From CAZDDA01 sp964568045 (GTDB lineage: Bacteria; Bipolaricaulota; Bipolaricaulia; UBA7950; UBA9294), in assembly GCA_964568045.1 (NCBI GenBank), contig CAZMOL010000001.1, forward strand, positions 1 through 55,813: a stretch of DNA of 55,813 nt, written 5' to 3'. Each line of letters begins with the position of its first letter. The first letter of the stretch is position 1. The notes under the pieces are model-generated. The model did no database searches. It had not been told where the DNA came from and saw nothing but the letters and a program-made list of their open reading frames with translations. Positions 49,689 to 55,813 of this stretch are shown piece after piece. The translations under genes were made by a program, and so were the position numbers.

Positions 49689-50858
49689 ATGTCGTTTACG
49701 CAGCGCGTTCGCCATCTGCGGGAAGAAGGCGCCTACGTGGTGCTGAGCAAGGCCCAGCAATTGGAGCGGCAGGGCCGCGATATTATTCATCTGGAGATCG
49801 GTCAGCCCGATTTCGCTACGTTCTCCAATGTTGCAGCGGCAGGGATTCGCGCGATCGAGAACGGCAAGACCCGCTACACGCTTCCCGCGGGTCTGCTCGA
49901 ACTGCGTGAAACCGTTGCCGAGTACGTCGCAAGTTCTCGAGGCATTGCGGTGGAACCCGAGGAAGTGATCATCGCCCCAGGGTCGAAGCCGCTTCTCTTC
50001 TTTCCCGCATTGGCCCTGGTTGAGCCTGGGGATGAGGTCCTCTACCCAAATCCGGGATTTCCTACCTACGAGGCGATGATCCGGGTGGCCGGCGGAAAGC
50101 CGGTCCCGGTTCCGTTGTGCGAGGAGAAGGGGTTTAGCCTCGATGTTCAAGCGGTACGTGAGTTGGTAACCGATCGAACACGGATGATCATCCTCAATTC
50201 TCCCGGCAATCCCACCGGCGGTGTCATGCCGGTCTCTGACCTTGAGTGCATTGCCGCTCTTGCCGGCGAGCACGATTGCTGGGTCCTGTCCGATGAAATC
50301 TATTCGCGGTTGATCTACGACGGGTCGACGTTCACCAGCATAGCGAGCCTTGACGGCATGAGGACTCGAACGATTCTCGTGGATGGGTTCTCCAAGACCT
50401 ACGCCATGACCGGCTGGCGCCTCGGGTACGCCGTGATGCCGAAGGAGTTGGCCGGGCGGGTCTCTCTCTTGCTGACCCACTCCGTTGGCTGTACTGCCTG
50501 CTTCACCCAATACGCCGGGATCGAGGCCATGACCGGACCGCAGGATCAGGTGGAACGTGTACGACAGGAGTACCAGCGACGTCGGGACGTCATCGTCGCT
50601 GGGCTGCAGGAGATCCCGGGAATCAGCTGCCAGAAGCCGGGTGGTGCGTTCTACGCCTTTCCCAACGTGACGGCTTTGGGAAAGCCGGTCGATGAGCTGG
50701 CCGACTACCTGTTGGAGGAAGCCGATGTGGCGGTTCTCCCCGGCACGGCATTTGGGAGCCTGGGGGAGGGGTATCTGCGCATCAGCTACGCCAATTCACT
50801 CTCCAATATCCAGCGGGCACTCGAACAGATCCGCCAAGCACTAAGCCGTCTGTCGTAG
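49689..50858 (+). CDS. Class I PLP-dependent aminotransferase
   Basis: A 389-residue fold-type I aminotransferase of the aspartate/aromatic group. It has IHLEIGQPDF at the N-terminus, NSPGNPTGGV, and the PLP lysine Lys236 in DGFSKTYAMTGWRLGYA; a conserved Arg near the C-terminus (GYLRISYANS) binds substrate carboxylate. Amino donor is unknown; proximity to aspartate-family genes suggests aspartate. ATG 49689 matches the family start; the site upstream (AGGGGATCC) is weak. It diverges from the methionine operon. Confidence 0.92.
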   Translation: MSFTQRVRHLREEGAYVVLSKAQQLERQGRDIIHLEIGQPDFATFSNVAAAGIRAIENGKTRYTLPAGLLELRETVAEYVASSRGIAVEPEEVIIAPGSKPLLFFPALALVEPGDEVLYPNPGFPTYEAMIRVAGGKPVPVPLCEEKGFSLDVQAVRELVTDRTRMIILNSPGNPTGGVMPVSDLECIAALAGEHDCWVLSDEIYSRLIYDGSTFTSIASLDGMRTRTILVDGFSKTYAMTGWRLGYAVMPKELAGRVSLLLTHSVGCTACFTQYAGIEAMTGPQDQVERVRQEYQRRRDVIVAGLQEIPGISCQKPGGAFYAFPNVTALGKPVDELADYLLEEADVAVLPGTAFGSLGEGYLRISYANSLSNIQRALEQIRQALSRLS

Positions 50859-51121
50859 GTGTAGCAACAGCTGCTCATTCGTTGGGTTTTCTTCTTGTTT
50901 GGCGGCCTTCAGGTTTGCGTTTGTGATTGCGACACGTCACCCGAAGAACCTGTTGTCGCCTGACAACCAAGAGATGACTCCGACTCACCGGGCAAGATGA
51001 CGCAGCGACCATCTTCAAAGGAGGTACCTTGAGAAGCTCGCCTTGACAAACCGTGCGCTTCCAGGGATGTCCCTCGATTTGCGCGGACGTCAGGGTACGT
51101 GTTCCCCGAACTCTTCGGAAG

Positions 51122-51127
51122 TATACT
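51122..51127 (+). promoter_or_regulatory. Possible -10 box for the PP-loop / membrane-protein pair
   Basis: TATACT at 51122-51127 lies 25 bases before the ATG at 51153. No clear -35 is present. This is a weak call. Confidence 0.3.
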
Positions 51128-51152
51128 AGAGGACGTACTAGCACAGGGGATC

Positions 51153-51869
51153 ATGTGTAGAGACCGAATTGTGCTGTTCTCTGGGGGATTGGGGTCGTTC
51201 GAGGTTGCCCGTCGCGTGCTAGCCCGGATTCCTGAGTCGCGAGTAAGGCTCTGGTTCTTCGACACCCTTATCGAGGACCATGACCTCTACCGCTTTCTCA
51301 CTGATGCAGAAATCCTCCTTGGCAAGGCTGTCGAGCGTTACACCGACGGTCGCAATCCTTGGGAGGTCTTCCGCGACAAGCGCTTCATCGGGAACACCAG
51401 AGTCTGCCCCTGTAACTGGGTGCTGAAGATCCAGATGCTTAGGAGACTCCTGCGTCAGAGCTATCCATCCGGAGATGCAGTGCTCTGCTTCGGTCTTGGC
51501 GAATCGGAAGGACGACGGATCACCTCAGTATCGGTGAGGTGGAAGGCTCAAGGCTATGATTGCGAGTTTCCTCTTGTCGGCGAGGTTTACCCCCCGGCAC
51601 CGAGTGTGCACACCCCGAAGCGGCCAAGGCTGTACGAGCTGGGTTTCTCACATAACAACTGCGGAGGGGCTTGTGTGAAAGCGGGGATTCGCCAATGGAC
51701 TCAGCTTCTTCGGGTTTTCCCAGAGAGGTATCGCTGGCACGAGGAACAGGAAGAGCAAACCCGCTTGGCCATTGGTAAGGACATCGCCATACTCAGAGAT
51801 CGCACAGGAGGCTCAACGAAACCTCTGACGCTTCGGGAACTGCGCACGCGGATCGAGTGGTCCAGCTAG
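51153..51869 (+). CDS. PP-loop (PAPS reductase-like) ATPase-fold protein
   Basis: A 238-residue protein of the adenine-nucleotide alpha-hydrolase superfamily. The PP-loop is FSGGLGSFEVAR (residues 9-20), followed by WFFDTLIEDHDLYRFL. Two cysteine groups, CPCNWVLKIQM and HNNCGGACVKAG, occur where PAPS-reductase-like proteins carry theirs and may hold an iron-sulfur cluster. It is too divergent to be the sulfate-assimilation enzyme; related proteins appear in phages and mobile islands. AGGGGATC precedes ATG 51153. The next gene, a membrane protein, starts 79 bases downstream. Confidence 0.75.
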   Translation: MCRDRIVLFSGGLGSFEVARRVLARIPESRVRLWFFDTLIEDHDLYRFLTDAEILLGKAVERYTDGRNPWEVFRDKRFIGNTRVCPCNWVLKIQMLRRLLRQSYPSGDAVLCFGLGESEGRRITSVSVRWKAQGYDCEFPLVGEVYPPAPSVHTPKRPRLYELGFSHNNCGGACVKAGIRQWTQLLRVFPERYRWHEEQEEQTRLAIGKDIAILRDRTGGSTKPLTLRELRTRIEWSS

Positions 51870-51948
51870 CGTTGCACAAGTCCACTCGCTTGGCTCGATC
51901 AGGCTCCGATGATACTGTTGTGATGGACACAGCTATGAGGAGGAAACG

Positions 51949-52617
51949 ATGGACGGGACTCCGGACTCGGAGTGGATCAAAGCGTTTTACGGTAGGGTCA
52001 CAAGCGAGTTCGCGCTTGCGCGCAACAGCCTTCATGCAACTCATAACTGGGCGACAACCCTAGCGACTGGTGCTGTGATCGCCTCGATTGGCGTGGCTGG
52101 CAAAGGAGCTTTCCCCACAGAGAATGCAGTTATGGCTTTAGCAGTGTCGATTCCGCTGCTGTTCCGGTTCTTCGTCAGGTCATGCCTCGAGTGCTCAATC
52201 CAACACCGGTGGATTCAGATTAGGAATGCACTTGACTGGTACCTCTCGACGCAGGGCTGGTCTGAGGAGGCACGAAAACCGTACCTCGTCTACCTAAGGC
52301 AGTCTGTAAGCACTTACTACTACAGGTTCCGCAGCCCCAAACGTGTCTCGGAAGTTGTGAAGGAGAATCTGAATCTCATCTACTTCTGGCCCTTCGCGTT
52401 GCTAGGCGGCATGCTTGCATGGGGCGTAGTGGATCTGCTTCTCGCTTCGGCGAGGCACCGGGGCTTGTGGCCCGCCGCCGCGTGGGCATTCCAGAAGCCT
52501 GTAGGATGGGTTCTCGTCGCAAGTATCCTCTTCACTGTTGTTGAAGCGTTCAGGATACCACGGATCTCCGTACTCAAACACGAGCTTGTGGGGTGTCCAG
52601 ACCCGCCGGCCATCTAG
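51949..52617 (+). CDS. Four-helix membrane protein of unknown function
   Basis: A 222-residue protein with four TM helices (TLATGAVIASIGVAGKG; NAVMALAVSIPLLFRFF; FWPFALLGGMLAWGVVDLLL; VGWVLVASILFTVVEAF) and a polar loop with many aromatic/basic residues between helices 2 and 3. The layout resembles SLATT-type membrane effectors of nucleotide-signalling defence systems, but I cannot confirm membership. GAGGAGG lies 5 bases before ATG 51949. It is most likely co-expressed with the PP-loop gene. Confidence 0.7.
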   Translation: MDGTPDSEWIKAFYGRVTSEFALARNSLHATHNWATTLATGAVIASIGVAGKGAFPTENAVMALAVSIPLLFRFFVRSCLECSIQHRWIQIRNALDWYLSTQGWSEEARKPYLVYLRQSVSTYYYRFRSPKRVSEVVKENLNLIYFWPFALLGGMLAWGVVDLLLASARHRGLWPAAAWAFQKPVGWVLVASILFTVVEAFRIPRISVLKHELVGCPDPPAI

Positions 52618-52785
52618 CTGTTGAGCAACAAGCAGGAGCACCAATGGGGTTAGGTCCTGCAATCCAGCATGAGCGTTGATAGATGGAGCTCATGGCTCGA
52701 CCGTTGCGGATCGAATACTCCAGGCGCGCTGGACCACTCTCTCTGATGGTTTCGCTGGTCAACTGCTGATCCCCTACATGAGCTA

Positions 52786-53703
52786 CTATGCCCACAAGTC
52801 TTCCGGATAGATACCCCGGGCGATTAGATGCCTTATTCCCTGCTGCGCTGTTTTCCGGTCCTCGGGATAGGTTACGCCTAGCCATTGTTCGGAGGTTGGA
52901 ATCACCGTGATGCGTGCTGTGTCTTCTTGGACCAAATCGCCGACCACTTTGGGCAGGAGATACTCGCCTGTCTCGAGCGTTTGACTGTCCCCGCCCAGGA
53001 ATTGGCGGAATCGCGCGTCCAATTCTGCAAACAGCGAGGGGCTAAATCCCCACATATTCATCGATACGACAGTTCCTAGGGGAATATCGAGCCAGTGCTC
53101 ACCGTCATCCGACGCCTTTACAGTCTTCTCGAATCGCTGCACGTTTGTTCGTTCGTCTATCCGGACGAGTGAGCCGTCTGGATTTACCTCGCACACCCCG
53201 CGTGTTACCGATCCGTGGTCGGTTAGGGTGTTCTCGACGGGGTAGCCGATGGCGCAGCCCCGAATTCCCTTCTTTTCTTCCACGCCTTCGAGGAACTCTG
53301 CCAGTTGCCGAAACGAGCTGCGGCCATAGAAATCGTCTGCGTTGATTACCCCAAACGGAGCGTCGGCCATGTCGCGGCAGATCAGGACCGCATGCGCCGT
53401 GCCCCACGGTTTCTGCCGATTGCGGGGGACGCCGAACCCCTCAGGGATACTCTCCATTTCCTGATAGGCGTAGCGCGTGTCGCAGTGCCGCTCAATTGTC
53501 TGGCCAACTTTCTGACGAAACGTGGCCTCAATGTCTCGCCGGATGACGAAGACCAGCGTCTCAAATCCCGCGGCGAGGGCATCGTAGACAGAATAGTCGA
53601 GGAGGATCTCGCCGTTTGGTCCAATCGGTTCGATCTGTTTCAGGCCGCCGTAGCGGCGGCCGATCCCTGCAGCCAGGACGATCAATGTCGGTGGTCTAGA
53701 CAT
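52786..53703 (-). CDS. Sugar-nucleotide nucleotidyltransferase (NTP transferase family)
   Basis: A 305-residue enzyme of the GlmU/RmlA fold that joins a sugar phosphate to an NTP. The nucleotide-binding loop is VLAAGIGRRYGGLKQ, the substrate Asp pair is GVINADDFYG, and PWGTAHAVL carries a conserved His/Gly site. The length and C-terminus lack a left-handed beta-helix. AAGGAGGAGG precedes ATG 53703. No sugar-modifying genes are adjacent, so the product is unknown. Confidence 0.88.
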   Translation of the reverse strand: MSRPPTLIVLAAGIGRRYGGLKQIEPIGPNGEILLDYSVYDALAAGFETLVFVIRRDIEATFRQKVGQTIERHCDTRYAYQEMESIPEGFGVPRNRQKPWGTAHAVLICRDMADAPFGVINADDFYGRSSFRQLAEFLEGVEEKKGIRGCAIGYPVENTLTDHGSVTRGVCEVNPDGSLVRIDERTNVQRFEKTVKASDDGEHWLDIPLGTVVSMNMWGFSPSLFAELDARFRQFLGGDSQTLETGEYLLPKVVGDLVQEDTARITVIPTSEQWLGVTYPEDRKTAQQGIRHLIARGIYPEDLWA

Positions 53704-54065
53704 CCCTCCTCCTTGGAGCCACTTGCTCTACGACGGCGAAGGTGCACCTAAATAAGAGCCGTCTGACAGAAATGAGGTCCGTCCTGGAATCTGAGAAGCC
53801 AGGATTTGCTGATCCCTTTTCTGGATCGCTGATCGCACACGCATTCCCTGTCAAGATGCCCTCGCATCAAGCCGTTGTGTACTGGAGGATACCTATTCCG
53901 ATTTGCAGTGGCAAAACACGTGCACGTCTGACACAGCAATTCGCTCTCTTGTACGAAAACCGGAGAGCGCATGAGGCATCATTACAACTATTCGAAACTG
54001 CTGGGAGACAGATGGTGGGCCCAGAATGCCCACAGTATCGGATCAGCCTCAATGAACAGATGGTT
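53704..54065. other. Intergenic region
   Basis: About 360 bases between two minus-strand genes. Small open frames on both strands lack ribosome sites and protein-like composition; I see no repeat, RNA or terminator. Confidence 0.5.
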
Positions 54066-54476
54066 CTAGCCGCAGGTGCCTCCGCCGGGAGGGTCAGGGA
54101 CTTGCGTTTCGGGTGGGAGGACGGTAAGACCCTTCTGCATGGTGGCGATCTTTCCACCGTTGTCCGTCACTTCAAGGGTGACCGTGTAGGAGCCCTCTGT
54201 GGCGTAGGTGTGAGAGACCTCGTCTCCACTGCCGGTCGACCCGTCTCCGTGGTCCCAGCTGTACGCTAAGATGACTCCGTCTGGATCGTAAGAAGACAGA
54301 GCATTAAAGGTAACGGTAAGTGGGGCTGGCCCGGCAAGCACACTGACTGCAAACAATGCCACAGGCGCCGTGTTTGCCGGCCAGCATCCTGTCAGAAGTA
54401 TCAGCGTTGACCCGATCAACACAAGGCCAGGCACGATCCGAAACGTCCACGCCCACTTGCCTCTCATCTTTGTCAT
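54066..54476 (-). CDS. PKD-domain lipoprotein
   Basis: A 136-residue lipoprotein: N-terminal hydrophobic stretch with lipobox LLTGC (Cys near residue 30), then one PKD domain (PVALFAVSVLAGPAPLTVTF, YSWDHGDGS, SYTVTLEVTD). The tail is Pro/Gly-rich. ATG 54476 is chosen because GGAGG lies 6 bases upstream. A tiny lipoprotein gene lies 47 bases upstream on the same strand. Function unknown; probably surface or periplasmic binding. Confidence 0.85.
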   Translation of the reverse strand: MTKMRGKWAWTFRIVPGLVLIGSTLILLTGCWPANTAPVALFAVSVLAGPAPLTVTFNALSSYDPDGVILAYSWDHGDGSTGSGDEVSHTYATEGSYTVTLEVTDNGGKIATMQKGLTVLPPETQVPDPPGGGTCG

Positions 54477-54523
54477 CTGAATCCTCCGCGATGTAGGTTG
54501 AAATTGCCGATACCCAAGTGTTT

Positions 54524-54601
54524 TCAGATCCCGCACGTGCATCCAGTAAGTACCAACAGACCCAAGCCAACAACCAGTAACAGAAGCAGTAGTCTTTTCA
54601 T
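54524..54601 (-). CDS. Tiny lipoprotein (25 residues)
   Basis: From ATG 54601: two basic residues, about 16 hydrophobic ones, then LTGCTCGI-stop. The LTGC lipobox places Cys at residue 21, leaving a mature peptide of only five residues (CTCGI), like entericidin-type peptides. A GGAGG lies about 14 bases upstream, slightly far. It precedes the PKD lipoprotein on the same strand. Confidence 0.5.
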   Translation of the reverse strand: MKRLLLLLLVVGLGLLVLTGCTCGI

Positions 54602-55227
54602 GCCTGCATATTAAGCCTCCATGCGTGGAGACTCCGTGGATGCCGCGTGGGGTTTCCGTGAAGATATCAGCGGCCGGCTCCTTTAAGCCTGTGAAGGATT
54701 ACTGAGGAGAGAGCTTTGAGGTTGAGGAGTTTGACTAGCCCATGAAGGCCCTCCCGCGTTGATCGAGAATGAGCAGCCAGAGGGGAGCGAGAAGCCGGTC
54801 CTTCATCCTGGGGGATGCCTATCGCCCCAGCAGCCTAGGCTGGTTGAACGTGAAGTGGTTTCGTCTCCGACTCGCCTCCACGCCACCTGTTCGCGCCACT
54901 CCTACGGGGCGAATTCTGTGACGTACAGTCGGATTGCATTGCGGTGTCCTGGACTCGCTTTGTGGCGTATCATGCTTTTCCAGGGATTCGAGCCTGGGGG
55001 CTGATTGTAGAACTTGTGTGCCGGCTGTCGTGTGTTAGGTTCTGTGGCGCGAGGTCACTTTGTCTTCAAGGCAAGAGGACAAAGAGGGTCTCGCGTGATT
55101 TGGCTCCGGCGCTTCTGTGGGCCCAAGAATTCATGACATGTTGGTCAACAAATTGCATATCTAGCAGGCTGCATGCTCTCGAGTCCTGCTAGTCGGCCAA
55201 AGCAACTACTTGGGAGGGGAATACTGG
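54602..55227. other. Intergenic region
   Basis: No gene is supported. Several short frames lack ribosome sites. The stretch resembles decayed sequence, but I could not match it to any other part of the window. Confidence 0.45.
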
Positions 55228-55404
55228 TTACTGAAGCCGTATCCACATCTGCCCGCATCTTTCTCCATCCGACATGGGTGCGGGGTCACAGCCGTAATGC
55301 GAGACAAAGCCAACTACATCGAATACAAACACCATGGCCGCCCAAGACAGAGCCAATCCGAAGAAAAGCCAATCGATGCGATCTGTCCTTTGATTTGGCA
55401 TTCC
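55228..55404 (-). CDS. Possible small single-helix membrane protein
   Basis: A possible 58-residue protein with one TM helix (IDWLFFGLALSWAAMVFVFD) and polar ends, in a longer frame that runs to 55761 on the minus strand. That longer frame would overlap the plus-strand lipoprotein gene. No good ribosome site is visible, so only the TM part is plausible. Confidence 0.3.
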   Translation of the reverse strand, partial: GMPNQRTDRIDWLFFGLALSWAAMVFVFDVVGFVSHYGCDPAPMSDGERCGQMWIRLQ

Positions 55405-55539
55405 GTCCGGATTTTCGAGATACGACGTGAGAAAGCCAAACAACCTTCTTCTCTTTGTTTTCCCAGCCAAACATGTGTAGACAATATTGCTAAACTGGAT
55501 GATCCAAGGTTGTACCGTTTGATTGGGTACGGGGGGCAT

Positions 55540-55813
55540 ATGGTCCGTAAAATTATCCTGTGGGTGATTGCTCTGGCGGTCGTGTTGTGCTGCTGCTCCT
55601 GCAGTGTCGAAGGAAGTTGCGGCATACCGGAGAGAATGTTGGTAACACCAATTCCCAATTGGCTGCTCTACCCATGGGAATTCCTCAGAGTACTTTGGGA
55701 TTCGGTATTCAAGCGTGAGGATGCAACGGTGCCAGAGTGCGAGGATTTCATCCGATTCCACCCCGTAGATTTCTCAAGCCCGGTAGCCCATGTCGAGATT
55801 CCCCAACATCCAT
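55540..55813 (+). CDS. Lipoprotein, partial (runs off the window)
   Basis: From ATG 55540 the frame stays open for 91 codons to the window end. It starts VRKIILWVIALAVVLCCCSC, a lipoprotein-like signal with several candidate lipidation Cys; the remainder contains WLLYPWEFLRVLWDSVF and ECEDFIRFHP. GGGGGG lies 4 bases upstream. I do not recognise the family. It overlaps a minus-strand open frame at 55228-55761; the plus-strand reading is better supported by its signal sequence. Confidence 0.55.
   Translation, partial: MVRKIILWVIALAVVLCCCSCSVEGSCGIPERMLVTPIPNWLLYPWEFLRVLWDSVFKREDATVPECEDFIRFHPVDFSSPVAHVEIPQHP

Noticed and set aside
54980..54997. tRNA T-arm-like hairpin CCAGG-GATTCGAG-CCTGG
   Set aside because: The loop has eight bases rather than seven and no acceptor, D or anticodon arms lie upstream, so it is not a tRNA.
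1..55813. CRISPR arrays, rRNA genes, complete insertion sequences
   Set aside because: No regularly spaced direct repeats, no rRNA-like sequence and no intact transposase were seen on reading through; only decayed repeat copies are present.

Overview
The window (about 58% G+C by eye, gene-dense, 55.8 kb) looks like chromosomal DNA of an anaerobic or oxygen-avoiding bacterium with a two-membrane envelope. Evidence for anaerobic life is a 2-oxoacid:ferredoxin oxidoreductase (korAB) beside a full oxygen/peroxide defence set (flavodiiron protein, rubredoxin, flavin reductase, ferritin, rubrerythrin, Fur/PerR). Evidence for a two-membrane envelope is a YidC with a large periplasmic domain, several lipoproteins and small exported proteins. 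The gene mix and the frequent GTG/TTG starts fit an uncultured lineage such as Candidatus Bipolaricaulota (Acetothermia). That placement is an impression, not a tested result. A 100-N run at 1944-2043 shows this is a draft or metagenome scaffold.

Layout. 1-6600 (mostly minus): korB, korA, fprA, rubredoxin, flavin reductase, ferritin, rubrerythrin, mutM, fur. 6600-9740 (plus): rpsT, secF, recJ. 9760-13110 (minus): yidC-jag-mnmE, divergent from a riboflavin operon ribE-ribBA-ribH followed by hisS and an adenosine-specific kinase (13199-17228). 17360-26300: mixed single genes (MtfA-like peptidase, MATE transporter, nitroreductase, zinc-ribbon protein, iron-sulfur protein, 7-TM protein, Rieske ferredoxin, CrtI-like oxidoreductase).

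21000-37060 is the accessory part: looser packing, decayed gene pieces, four dispersed copies of one repeat family, and unfamiliar genes. These include a 13-TM protein coupled to a 995-residue subtilase, a zinc-finger/pentapeptide/potassium-channel protein coupled to a HEPN-like protein, and small exported proteins. 37178-50858 returns to housekeeping: pfkA, a site-2 protease with CBS domains, an exported DUF1573-rhodanese plus TlpA-like thioredoxin, a two-gene STAS/ATPase regulatory pair, dinB, otsAB, and a methionine/aspartate operon with an attenuator-like leader. The right end (51150-55813) has a PP-loop/membrane-protein pair, a sugar nucleotidyltransferase, small lipoproteins and a partial lipoprotein gene.

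Recurring theme in expression signals: rpsT appears to start at ATT and the HEPN-like gene at ATA, each with a well-placed Shine-Dalgarno. fur and ribE have promoter -10 boxes only 9-11 bases from ATG, which suggests leaderless or nearly leaderless mRNAs. The strongest candidates for something undescribed are the channel/HEPN pair, the subtilase/13-TM pair, the PP-loop/4-TM pair, the LexA-like operator upstream of dinB, and the methionine-operon leader.
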